Of a stretch of 64,000 bases of DNA, positions 25,659 through 33,381 are shown one piece after another. The translations under genes were made by a program, and so were the position numbers. Within the stretch, counting starts at the first letter, position 1. Each line of letters starts with the position of its first letter. The stretch is taken from positions 1 to 64,000 of the forward strand of contig NZ_LYPL01000002.1 in NCBI RefSeq assembly GCF_001662075.1, given 5' to 3'. The notes beneath the pieces are model-generated. The model was given only the letters and a program-made list of their open reading frames with translations, did not search any database and was not told where the DNA came from. The DNA is from Rhizobium bangladeshense (GTDB lineage: Bacteria; Pseudomonadota; Alphaproteobacteria; Rhizobiales; Rhizobiaceae).

Positions 25659-26306
25659 TCACATCTCGATCACCGAGCGGCGGACGCGGCCGATGATGGT
25701 GACGGCGCCCTGGAATTCCGGCGGCGGCACATCCTCGTAGGAGGCCGGCTGGAAGGGCGGGTTGTCGTTCGGCCGGTAGCGCTTGTAGGTCGCAGCTCCG
25801 GTCTCGTCGGCGACGACATAAAGCGCGTTCGGCGCCAGGCGCTTGTCGCGGCGGTTGACAAAAATGATCGAACCCGGCGGCGAGATCTTGTTCATCGAAT
25901 TGCCCTCGACCTCGAGCGCGATCCAATCGCCGTCCGGCAGATCGAGCGCGGCGACGGTCGGGAATTCCGAGAAGTCGGTGATCGGCGCCTGCTCGGTCAG
26001 CTGGCCGGCGCTGACCCAGGAGATCTTCGGCACGTCGGCGACGGAGACCGGCCGCTCTTCCGGATCGAGCGCGTCGCCCGTCCCGAACTGCAGCCAGTTG
26101 AGATTGACCTTGAACGCCTTGGCATATTTCTTCGCGTCGGCGATGCCGAAGCCGTTCCGGCCCGACTCATGCGCCTTGTAGACATTGGCGTTCCAGCCGA
26201 AACGATCGACGATCGCCTTCGGCCCGGCAAAGCCGGCGTTCTTCCTGGCCATGACCAGACGCTTTGCGCGTTCTTCGCGCTCAAATTGTTCCTGATCTTT
26301 CAACAT
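25659..26306 (-). CDS. HTH and S24-peptidase repressor (CI/LexA-like)
   Basis: A 215-residue phage-type repressor. The N-terminal 75 residues form an atypical helix-turn-helix (GPKAIVDRFGWNANVYKAHESG). The C-terminal half is an S24 peptidase fold with Ser137 in EGNSMNK and Lys175 in TYKRY as the catalytic pair, plus a candidate cleavage site Ala100-Gly101. Such repressors cut themselves when RecA is activated by DNA damage. On the minus strand a TATAAT (26319-26314) lies just 8 nt before the ATG, so its mRNA would be nearly leaderless, as for lambda cI. That -10 box sits inside an operator copy, implying autoregulation. Confidence 0.88.
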   Translation of the reverse strand: MLKDQEQFEREERAKRLVMARKNAGFAGPKAIVDRFGWNANVYKAHESGRNGFGIADAKKYAKAFKVNLNWLQFGTGDALDPEERPVSVADVPKISWVSAGQLTEQAPITDFSEFPTVAALDLPDGDWIALEVEGNSMNKISPPGSIIFVNRRDKRLAPNALYVVADETGAATYKRYRPNDNPPFQPASYEDVPPPEFQGAVTIIGRVRRSVIEM

Positions 26307-26321
26307 GATATAAATTATACC
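26307..26321. promoter_or_regulatory. 15-bp operator, copy next to repressor start
   Basis: GATAT-N5-ATACC differs from the consensus by one base. It covers the likely -10 box of the repressor promoter, as an autoregulatory O3-type site would. Confidence 0.5.
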
Positions 26322-26330
26322 CTAAAAAAA

Positions 26331-26345
26331 GGTACATGTAATGCC
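26331..26345. promoter_or_regulatory. 15-bp operator, middle copy
   Basis: GGTAC-N5-ATGCC differs from the consensus by one base in each half. It lies between the repressor promoter and the rightward promoter, 35 bp centre to centre from the next copy. Confidence 0.45.
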
Positions 26346-26365
26346 CTAAATCGCTTGACGTGCGA

Positions 26366-26380
26366 GGTATTTTACGTACC
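26366..26380 (+). promoter_or_regulatory. 15-bp operator inside the rightward promoter
   Basis: GGTAT-N5-GTACC has one mismatch. It fills the spacer between TTGACG (26355-26360) and the likely -10 TACCCT (26377-26382), so bound repressor would block polymerase. Confidence 0.6.
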
Positions 26381-26389
26381 CTGATGGCC

Positions 26390-26665
26390 ATGAGAAACGC
26401 TGAAATCACCAACGACCGGCCCAGACTTCCGGGCTCCGCCAATGAGCCGAGCATTCGCAAGATTTCGCCCGTGCGCCGCGCCCGGCACCCGGACGAGTGC
26501 TACACCGGCTGCCCGAATTGCGGCAGGGCGCTGTCGATCGCCGAGGTGATCGAGCGCCATTGCGAGAATTGCGGCCGGCAGACGAAACCGGAGGAAATCA
26601 GGCGGACGCCGATCGTCGCCCGTTCTGCCTCCGTCACCGAATCCGACAGCCTCACTCCTCCCTGA
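26390..26665 (+). CDS. Zinc-ribbon small protein, first rightward gene of the phage-like module
   Basis: A 91-residue protein with two CxxC pairs (Cys41/44 and Cys58/61) spaced as a zinc ribbon. The N-terminal 35 residues are polar and basic. The rightward promoter predicts a transcript starting near 26389-26390, so this would be a leaderless message from ATG 26390; ATG 26384 in the same frame is the alternative. Its place directly after the operators is where lambda-like phages put cro, but the sequence is not HTH-like. Confidence 0.6.
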   Translation: MRNAEITNDRPRLPGSANEPSIRKISPVRRARHPDECYTGCPNCGRALSIAEVIERHCENCGRQTKPEEIRRTPIVARSASVTESDSLTPP

Positions 26666-26774
26666 AGGCTATCGGCAGCTGGCGTCGTCGCTCCTCCCCC
26701 GGCGACGCCAGCACCCCGGCCGCGATCATCATGACGACGGCCAGAGAGACGACCGGAGCCTTCTTCCGCAACAA
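26652..26774 (-). CDS. Possible 40-residue secreted or membrane peptide
   Basis: On the minus strand a TTG start at 26774 has CAGGAG 6 nt upstream. It encodes about 40 residues: Arg/Lys-Lys at the start, one hydrophobic segment (APVVSLAVVMMIAAGVLA), then a charged tail. This is the look of a small inner-membrane or exported peptide. It overlaps the 3' end of the zinc-ribbon gene by 14 nt on the other strand. Evidence is limited to the ribosome site and composition. Confidence 0.35.
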   Translation of the reverse strand: MLRKKAPVVSLAVVMMIAAGVLASPGEERRRQLPIAFREE

Positions 26775-26848
26775 AGCAGGCTCCTGATGTCAGCAACGAA
26801 CCCGAAAATGAAGACGGCCAATGACGGCTTCGCCGGCAGCATCTCGCC

Positions 26849-27139
26849 ATGTCGAAGCCGAACGAGGATCAAGCGATGAGCACCGCCACAGCCTGTCAAG
26901 GCACTGAAATAAACGCCCTCGAGCTCTTCCGCTCCGGCCGGGACTATATCGAAATCTCAGCCATTCTCGGCATGTCGGTGCCGGCCGTCGAAACGGAGAT
27001 CCACCGGCTGCGCAGCGCCGAGAAGGGCGACACCGCCCAGCAGGATTATGCCGCCGGCAAGCCCAGGCGGTTTGCCGGCCGCGCCGCCCGACCGGGCACC
27101 CCGGTTAATTTTGCCGGCCGGCACAGGCTGCGGGTTTGA
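26849..27139 (+). CDS. Small HTH-like protein of the phage-like module
   Basis: A 96-residue protein whose central part (ALELFRSGRDYIEISAILGM followed by SVPAVETEIHRLRS) resembles a sigma-70 region 4 or GcrA-type HTH that reads 'YIEISAILG.S...VE..IHRLR'. The C-terminus is Arg/Pro-rich. ATG at 26849 or 26876 could be used. It is part of the rightward run of small genes. Confidence 0.55.
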   Translation: MSKPNEDQAMSTATACQGTEINALELFRSGRDYIEISAILGMSVPAVETEIHRLRSAEKGDTAQQDYAAGKPRRFAGRAARPGTPVNFAGRHRLRV

Positions 27140-27173
27140 GGCCGAAAGAAGCTTCGAGCGGAAAGGGATGCGA

Positions 27174-27542
27174 ATGCAAAAGGAAGCGATGGACAAGGAC
27201 ATCATGGAGATCCTCAGCCCCGTGCTGGGGCCGGAGCTGGCGGCGGCGATCATCGAGCATCGTAGCCGCACGCTGAAGAAGCCGCTGACGGCTTACGCGG
27301 CGAAGATTCAGGTCAAGGAGTACCTGAAGACCGGCAATCCGGTCGAGGCCGCCGAGATGCAGATCCTGCGCGGCTGGCGGGCGATCAAATCGGACTGGTA
27401 TTTCAATGAGAAGGCGAGGGAAGCGGGATCGACCGATGCAAACACGGGCAGAAGGACATTGGTCGATGCCGCAAGAGATTTCCTCTCCGGTGACGATCAT
27501 AGCGGGGATGCTTTCGGGCTTTCCGGCCTCCGCCGGCACTGA
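27174..27542 (+). CDS. Small protein of the phage-like module, unknown
   Basis: A 122-residue protein starting MQKEAMDKDIMEILSPVLG. The start at 27174 gives proper spacing to GAAAGGG, which directly abuts an alternative ATG at 27168. The first 85 residues are helical (AAIIEHRSRTLKKPLTAYAAK). The last 35 look like low-quality tail and overlap the next gene by 77 nt in another frame, so this frame may be extended by a lost stop. No family was recognised. Confidence 0.5.
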   Translation: MQKEAMDKDIMEILSPVLGPELAAAIIEHRSRTLKKPLTAYAAKIQVKEYLKTGNPVEAAEMQILRGWRAIKSDWYFNEKAREAGSTDANTGRRTLVDAARDFLSGDDHSGDAFGLSGLRRH

Positions 27543-27906
27543 TCCCGACATGCAGATCCGCGCCTTTCTCGTCGCCATCGACGGCATTCCGGCCGAGGCG
27601 GTCTGGCGCGCCGCCAAGCTGTTTCTGTCAGGCAAGGTCAGGGACCATAACCGCGCCTTCGCCCCGAGTGCCGCGAGCTTTGCCGAACTCGCCCGCCAGC
27701 AGCAGGCGCTGATGGCCAGGGAAAGCCGCCCGCCGATCGAAGTGCGGCCCGAACCGCCGCAGCCGAAGGTCGCGGCCTACAAGATGCAGCTGCTGAGACA
27801 GGCGGCGAACGGCAGCCTGAACGCCAGGCGGGAGCTCGCAGACATGTTTCCCGACAACCCGGTCATCGCAAGGGCCGCACGAGACGCACAGGAGATAGCG
27901 GGATGA
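27466..27906 (+). CDS. Phage-like module protein, unknown
   Basis: A 146-residue protein from ATG 27466; an in-frame ATG at 27436 is possible. It has an N-terminal Ala/Pro-rich part, a segment DGIPAEAVWRAAKLFLSGKV, then a Gln-rich helix and a C-terminal Ala/Arg-rich part. The pattern recalls loader or replication-accessory proteins of temperate phages, but this is only an impression. Its TGA overlaps the ATG of the GcrA-like gene. Confidence 0.5.
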   Translation: MPQEISSPVTIIAGMLSGFPASAGTDPDMQIRAFLVAIDGIPAEAVWRAAKLFLSGKVRDHNRAFAPSAASFAELARQQQALMARESRPPIEVRPEPPQPKVAAYKMQLLRQAANGSLNARRELADMFPDNPVIARAARDAQEIAG

Positions 27907-28193
27907 GAGACCTGTTCTGGACGGAAGACAAGATCGCCGAGGCGCAGAAGTTCTGGCAGGCGGGCTTCTCGGCACGCGAGATTGCCGAGCTGTTCGGCTC
28001 GAAGAAGAACACCGTCATCAACATGGCGCACCGCAACCGCGACCGGTTTCCCTCCCGCCAGCAGGCGCACAAGCCGCCCGGCGCTGCGGCGCCAGCGCCG
28101 ACCTGCCATCCCGACCGGGTGACGCGGGTGACTTTGTCGGGCGCTCATGTGACGATGCCGCGCGTGCCGACCATCGACGGGCCGGCGCCATGA
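27903..28193 (+). CDS. GcrA-like regulator fragment, phage module copy
   Basis: A 96-residue protein. The first 45 residues (FWTEDKIAEAQKFWQAGFSA then REIAELFG and NTVINMAHRNRDRF) match the N-terminal DNA-binding segment of GcrA, the alphaproteobacterial cell-cycle regulator. The normal GcrA is about 170 residues; the C-terminal sigma-factor-binding part is missing or replaced by a Pro-rich tail. Phages of alphaproteobacteria carry such copies. It overlaps both neighbours by ATGA. Confidence 0.65.
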   Translation: MRDLFWTEDKIAEAQKFWQAGFSAREIAELFGSKKNTVINMAHRNRDRFPSRQQAHKPPGAAAPAPTCHPDRVTRVTLSGAHVTMPRVPTIDGPAP

Positions 28194-28387
28194 GCGCCGT
28201 CACCCCGCGCGAGCGCGAAATCATCGGCTGGATGGCGGCAGGCAAGACCGCCGCCGAGATCGGCGCCATCCTCGCCATCTCGCCGATCACCGTCAACACC
28301 CACATTGCCAATGCCAAGGCGAAACTCGGCGTCTTCAAGGAGACCGCCCTGGTCGCCGCCGCACTCCGAAACGGCATCATTCGATAG
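28190..28387 (+). CDS. Minimal LuxR-type HTH protein
   Basis: A 65-residue protein that is only a LuxR/GerE DNA-binding domain: TPREREIIGWMAAGKTAAEI, then SPITVNTHIANAKAKLGV. It has no receiver or autoinducer domain. It is coupled to the GcrA-like gene by ATGA and followed 12 nt later by the next gene. It could act as a small activator of the module or interfere with host LuxR-type regulators. Confidence 0.8.
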   Translation: MSAVTPREREIIGWMAAGKTAAEIGAILAISPITVNTHIANAKAKLGVFKETALVAAALRNGIIR

Positions 28388-28399
28388 GAAGGACATCCC

Positions 28400-28993
28400 A
28401 TGGGCGGCAAGGCCACCAAGGTGAAGACACAGCGGGCAAACAAAGGCGCCGGCCGGCCGCGCAAGGCCAATGTCGAGCGTTTCCCCTGCGGCAAGATCAA
28501 GCCCTTCGAGACCGAGAAGGACAATGTCAGCGTCGCGGTCGCCGCCCGCCGCCGCATCCACGGCTTCAGCAGGACGGTTGATGACGAGACGGTCAGGAGC
28601 CCCTATGCCGGCTACACCCTCGGCCGCATGTTCCTCGACGGCGTCATCACCGACGAACAGCGCCAGGCCGGCGACGACTATGCCGAAGCCATGGCCCGCT
28701 ACCACAAGACCACGGGCATCCCGGCCCCGAGCCCGAGGGCGCAATCGCTCTTTGCCGTCAAGGGCCATGAAGGCGAGGTGACCGAAAGCCTCGCCGAGCG
28801 CGCCCGCAAGGCCAGCAACCGCATGATGGCGCTGCAGGCGATCCTGCTTGCCTGCGAGGACGGCCCGCAGGTGCGAAGCACCGTCTATAATGTCGCCGTG
28901 ATGGACTACGACCATCTGCGCCACATGCCGCCGCAGCAATTGCTGTGGCTGCGCCGCGGGCTGATCGCGCTGCGGCGGTCGAGGGCTGGGTGA
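28400..28993 (+). CDS. Phage-like module protein, unknown (197 residues)
   Basis: A 197-residue protein. The N-terminus is highly basic (Lys/Arg-rich to about residue 27), then mixed helical sequence with DDETVRSPYAGYTLGRMFLD and, late, ALQAILLACEDGP. No family was recognised. It lies at the end of the rightward run, 12 nt after the LuxR-type gene, and is followed directly by the tandem repeat array. Confidence 0.55.
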   Translation: MGGKATKVKTQRANKGAGRPRKANVERFPCGKIKPFETEKDNVSVAVAARRRIHGFSRTVDDETVRSPYAGYTLGRMFLDGVITDEQRQAGDDYAEAMARYHKTTGIPAPSPRAQSLFAVKGHEGEVTESLAERARKASNRMMALQAILLACEDGPQVRSTVYNVAVMDYDHLRHMPPQQLLWLRRGLIALRRSRAG

Positions 28994-29009
28994 GCATTTT
29001 CACCCCATC

Positions 29010-30456
29010 CTTCGTCGCCCTCGGGCTTGACCCGAGGACCCACGCCGGCTCCTCGGCTGTGGCCATGGATTCCACGCTCGAGGCCTGGAATGACGGAGGT
29101 CGGGGAGGCATCGGCAAGAGGCGCAACCGAGGTTGGGGAGGGCGATGCAAGTGGCGCAAGGGAGGGCGGCCATCTGGAAGTGGCGCAACGCCGCTGCTAT
29201 TCCCTCACCATCGCTGGATTTGCCACGGATCCCACCCCACCCTCCGTCGTCCTCGGGCTTGACCCGAGGATCCATGCCGGCCTCGTCGACTGTGGCCATG
29301 GATTCCAGGCTCAAGGCCTGGAATGACGGAGGTCGGGAAGGCATCGGCAAGAGGCGCAACGGAGGTTGGGGAGGGTGATGCAAGTGGCGCAAGGAGGGCG
29401 GCCATCTGGAAGTGGCGCAACGCCGCTGCTATTCCCTCAACCATCGCTGGATTTGCCACCGAGCCTCACCCACCCTCCGTCGTCCTCGGCTCGGGCTTGA
29501 CCCGAGGACCCATGCTGGCCTCGTCGACTGTGGCCATGGATTCCAGGCTCAAGGCCTGGAATGACGGAGGGTGGCGAAGGCGATCGCCAAGGGGCGCAAC
29601 GGAGGTTGGGGAGGGTGATGCAAGTGGCGCAAGGGAGGGCGGCCATCTGGAAGTGGCGCAACGCCGCTGCTGTTCCCTCACTATCGCTGGATTTGCCACG
29701 GATCCTACCCCAACCTCCGTCATCCTCGGGCTTGACCCGAGGATCCATGCCGGCCTGGTCGACTGTGGCCATGGATTCCAGGCTCAAGGCCTGGAATGAC
29801 GGAGGGTGGCGAAGGCGATCGCCAAGGGGCGCAACGGAGGTTGGGGAGGGCGATGCAAGTGGCGCAAGGGAGGGCGGCCATCTGGAAGTGGCGCAACGCC
29901 GCTGCTATTCCCTCACCATCGCTGGATTTGCCACGGATCCCACCCCAACCTCCGTCATCCTCGGGCTTGACCCGAGGATCCATGCCGGCCTCGTCGACTG
30001 TGGCCATGGATTCCAGGCTCAAGGCCTGGAATGACGGAGGGTGGCGAAGGCGATCGCCAAGGGGCGCAACGGAGGTTGGGGAGGGTGATGCAAGTGGCGC
30101 AAGGGAGGGCGGCCATCTGGAAGTGGCGCAACGCCGCGGCTATTACCTCACCATCGCTGGATTTGCCACGGATCCCACCCCACCCTCCGTCGTCCTCGGG
30201 CTTGACCCGAGGACCCATGCCGGCTCCTCGGCTGTGGCCATGGATTCCAGGCTCAAGGCCTGAAATGACGGAGACCGGGGAGGGTCATAGGCAAGAGGCG
30301 CAACGTCGCCGCTACCCCCTCACTATCGCTGGATTTGCCACGGAGCCCACCCCAACCTCCGTCGTCCTCGGGCTTGACCCGAGGACCCATGCCGGCTCCT
30401 CGGCTGTGGCCATGGATTCCAGGCTCAAGGCCTGGAATGACGGAGATCGGGGAGGG
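29010..30456. repeat. Tandem array of seven palindromic units, about 235-bp period
   Basis: Each unit carries a CTCGGGCTTGACCCGAGGA palindrome and a second arm pair (GATTCCAGGCTCAAGGCCTGGAAT). GGGCTTGACC starts at 29023, 29255, 29493, 29728, 29963, 30198 and 30370, giving steps of 232, 238, 235, 235, 235 and 172. The spacers share GGCGCAA-rich sequence and TATCGCTGGATTTGCCAC; the last spacer is shortened. Single copies of this palindrome are common between genes in rhizobia, so this looks like tandem amplification of one copy plus flank. Frames open through the array are caused by its even composition and are not genes. Confidence 0.88.
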
Positions 30457-30558
30457 GTATCGGCAACAGGCTGCGCCTCCGAACCCGCGACAGGCCGGGA
30501 ACCGAGAGACGGGTTCGGTTGTTAGAAAGCGCGCAACTGAAACCGTCGGAGGCAGCAG

Positions 30559-31014
30559 ATGAACCCGAAAAGCACATTGAGCATTGCCGGCCATCCGATT
30601 CATCCGATGTTGATCCCTTTCCCGGTCGCCTTCTTCGCCGGAACGCTGGTCACCGATATGGTTCACAGCCAATCCGACAACCCGTTCTGGCCGGCCGCGT
30701 CGAACTGGATGCTCTCAGCCGGCCTCGTCATGGCGGCACTGGCGGCACTCGCCGGGCTGACCGACTTTTTGGGGGATGCCCGCATCCGCGCCTTGCGGGA
30801 TGCCTGGCTCCATATGATCGGCAACGTTATCGTCGTTCTGATCGAAGCCGTCAGCCTCTGGCGCCGGCTCGTGCAGGGCCCCGAGTTTATCGTGCCGACC
30901 GGGCTGGTGCTGTCTCTGCTCGCCGTGGCGCTTCTTTTGTTCAACGGCTGGAAAGGCTGGGAAATGGTCTATCGCCACCGGGTCGGCGTCAAGGAAGAGA
31001 CTGACATCCGATGA
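30559..31014 (+). CDS. DUF2231-family membrane protein
   Basis: A 151-residue protein with four hydrophobic helices. The family mark AGHPIHPMLIPFPVAFFAG spans residues 10-28. A short soluble tail ends in charged residues. DUF2231 proteins sit in the inner membrane and may bind heme or metal through the paired His residues, but the function is not established. It starts 46 nt after the repeat-array flank and stands alone. Confidence 0.82.
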   Translation: MNPKSTLSIAGHPIHPMLIPFPVAFFAGTLVTDMVHSQSDNPFWPAASNWMLSAGLVMAALAALAGLTDFLGDARIRALRDAWLHMIGNVIVVLIEAVSLWRRLVQGPEFIVPTGLVLSLLAVALLLFNGWKGWEMVYRHRVGVKEETDIR

Positions 31015-31567
31015 GGTGAGGCAAAGGGCGGCCGAGCGGCTGATGGGCAACTTCCGTGCTGCTTTCCCGCGCTCCCACGCAATCATCTGCGCCCGATGCC
31101 GCCGCAGCAGCTGCCATGGCTACGGCGAGGTTGACGGGTGCGGAGGAGATCGGGTTGGCCCATTTTTTAGGGGCGGGCCGCACAGAGTATCGAAGTGCAT
31201 GGCTGTGTTGTCAGCACCTCCGCACGGCCCACCATACTTACGATCGGCGGAGCTTCTTGTTCCCGCGCCGACACAATATTCCGGCCAGCCTCGTCCGTGC
31301 CGTGCCTCGGCGGTCCTCCTGTGAGGGCTGATTCAACCTCTTCCGCTCGACGACAGTCCCCTTGCCGAAAGTTGCAATCAGCTCGAACGCGCTAGCGTCG
31401 GCTGAAACGGGCCGGCTGATCGACCGGCCGGCTTGACCGTAGAACCGGGCTACGACGCGCGCCGGCCGGTCGACCATCCGACTCCGTTTGAACCAACAGA
31501 ATGCTTCAATCTAACCAGGAAAGGCTCTAATGGCGGAAGCCGGACGAACCCTTTTCGTTGCCGCGCC
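31015..31567. other. 550-bp stretch without a supported gene
   Basis: No credible gene is seen on either strand. GC-rich inverted repeats occur near 31411-31432 (CCGGC.GATCGACCGGCCGG type) and again near 31460-31474. The promoter of the esterase must lie in the last 200 bases. Confidence 0.45.
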
Positions 31568-33193
31568 ATGAGAGTAATTTGCACTCAAACTGTCTCAACT
31601 TTGCGGTGGAGAGTGGCGGTGTTTATCGACGGCCGTCGCAAGTTCCTGCTCTTTTTAGTCGTCGCATCCTGTCAGATGGTGTTCGCGCCACGATCAGGTG
31701 CGGCGGACGATATCGTGACGATCGACAGCGGAATGCTGAAGGGTGAGAGGTCGGGCACAGTTGTCAGCTTCAAGGGCATACCCTATGCGGCGCCACCGGT
31801 TGGGGATCTCAGATGGCGCAATCCGAGACCGATCGAGGCATGGAGTGGCATCAGGGATGCCCGCGATTTCGGTCCGTCGTGCATGCAGACCGGCGACCTG
31901 GCGAAGTCAGAGGATTGTTTGACCCTCAATGTCTGGATCCCCGCCAAGCGGCCGCCGACACCGATGCCGGTGATGGTTTGGATTTATGGCGGCGCTCTTG
32001 TCCATGGAAACACCGCCCAGTATCCCGGTGGCCAGCTGGCCGCCCGGAAAGTCGTGTTCGTCAGCATGAACTACCGCATGGGACGATTGGGTTATTTTGC
32101 CCATCCGGCGCTGATGAAGGAATCCCCTGACGAGCCGGTCGGCAACTATGGTTACATGGATCAGCTGGCCGCCCTGAAATGGGTCCGGCAAAATATCGAA
32201 GCCTTCGGCGGCGATCCGAAGAAAGTGACGATATTCGGAGAGTCGGCCGGTGGCGGCTCGGTGATGGCGCATATGATATCGCCATTGTCACGGGGGTTTT
32301 TCCGGGGCGCCATTCTGCAATCACCGGGCCTGCCGACCGCGCGTGCTGAGATCACCCCCTTGTCACCTTTGAAGGAAGCAGAAAAGACCGCCTTGGACTA
32401 TGCGGCTTCTCTGGGAATCCACGGCAGCGATGACGACGCTCTCACCGCCCTTCGGGCGCTGCCTGCGGAAAAGCTGACCGAGGGTGCATCGGCGCAGGAG
32501 GTGCTGGCGGGAATGGCGACCGGCAAGCCCGTCATCGGCATCTCAGGCCCGATGATTGACGGACGGTTTTTGCTCGAAACGCCGGAAGCGGCTTTTGCGG
32601 CAAGCCGCCAGGCGCCGGTTCCGGTCATTATCGGGGCCAATGATCGAGATCTCGGTCTCGGTCAGGCAGCGACGAAAGACGATCTCTTCGCGCTGTTCGG
32701 AAGCCGTGCCGCCGAAGCCCGCAGCCTCTACGATCCTACCGGCCAGCAGAGCCTCGATGAACTGAAGCAGCAGGTTCTGGCCGACAGAACGCTTGTCGAG
32801 CCATCCCGCCACCTCGCTGACGAGATCGCCCGCACCGGGCAGCCGACATGGTGGTATCGTTTCTCCTATGTCGCCGAGGCCTTGCGCAACGATCCGGCAT
32901 GGAAAGGCGCTCTGCATGGCTTCGAAATTCCCTATATTTTCAACGTGCCAAACGCGCTGGTGAAAGGCAAGGTGACGCCAGCCGACTGGGCCATGGCCAC
33001 ATTGGCGAGTGCTTACTGGCTGGGGTTTGCTGCCAATGGTGACCCCAATGGAGGCTCACGGCCAAAATGGCCCCACCACAACGCCGCCGTCGACAGGCTC
33101 TTCGACTTCACCAATCACGGCGTGACGGTAGGAGCCGATCCGCTGAAGCTCCGGCTCGACCTCTGGCAAAGCCATTGGGAGGAGAAGAAGTGA
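31568..33193 (+). CDS. Type-B carboxylesterase (para-nitrobenzyl-esterase-like), exported
   Basis: A 541-residue alpha/beta hydrolase. A signal-peptide-like hydrophobic segment (FLLFLVVASCQMVFA) lies near residues 28-42. The nucleophile elbow GESAGG places Ser226, the oxyanion motif YGGALVHG is present, and the acid/His partners follow in the C-terminal half (ALHGFEIPY). Such enzymes hydrolyse ester bonds of varied substrates in the periplasm. ATG 31568 is chosen; a GTG at 31619 would give a tighter signal peptide. It is convergent with the RTX gene. Confidence 0.88.
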   Translation: MRVICTQTVSTLRWRVAVFIDGRRKFLLFLVVASCQMVFAPRSGAADDIVTIDSGMLKGERSGTVVSFKGIPYAAPPVGDLRWRNPRPIEAWSGIRDARDFGPSCMQTGDLAKSEDCLTLNVWIPAKRPPTPMPVMVWIYGGALVHGNTAQYPGGQLAARKVVFVSMNYRMGRLGYFAHPALMKESPDEPVGNYGYMDQLAALKWVRQNIEAFGGDPKKVTIFGESAGGGSVMAHMISPLSRGFFRGAILQSPGLPTARAEITPLSPLKEAEKTALDYAASLGIHGSDDDALTALRALPAEKLTEGASAQEVLAGMATGKPVIGISGPMIDGRFLLETPEAAFAASRQAPVPVIIGANDRDLGLGQAATKDDLFALFGSRAAEARSLYDPTGQQSLDELKQQVLADRTLVEPSRHLADEIARTGQPTWWYRFSYVAEALRNDPAWKGALHGFEIPYIFNVPNALVKGKVTPADWAMATLASAYWLGFAANGDPNGGSRPKWPHHNAAVDRLFDFTNHGVTVGADPLKLRLDLWQSHWEEKK

Positions 33194-33321
33194 CAGGGCG
33201 GTGCACAGGGCGAGGCCGGCATAGGGGTGCATGTAGACGTCATCCACATCCTCATGCCTTCACCGCCGAGAAGAAAAGGAACCGCTGGCTCGTCGTCAGG
33301 CTCCTTCACTTTTTCAGGTGG

Positions 33322-33351
33322 CGCCACCGCGATGAAACCGCCGCGGTGGCG
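33322..33351. terminator. Strong hairpin between convergent esterase and RTX genes
   Basis: A perfect 10-bp stem, CGCCACCGCG / CGCGGTGGCG, has a 10-nt loop. It lacks a T-run on either side, so it may protect or terminate RNA ends from both convergent genes rather than act as a classic Rho-independent site. Confidence 0.4.
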
Positions 33352-33381
33352 AGCTGGCCGGAAAGCTGGCCGCCCTTTTGA

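Noticed and set aside
29010..30456. Possible CRISPR array or repeat protein genes
   Set aside because: The unit is about 235 bp with palindromic arms, the spacers are also repeated, and no cas genes are near; frames through it lack ribosome sites.
31238..31477. Minus-strand 79-codon frame upstream of the esterase
   Set aside because: No ribosome site and no recognised family; possible old transposase remnant but the resemblance is too weak to call.
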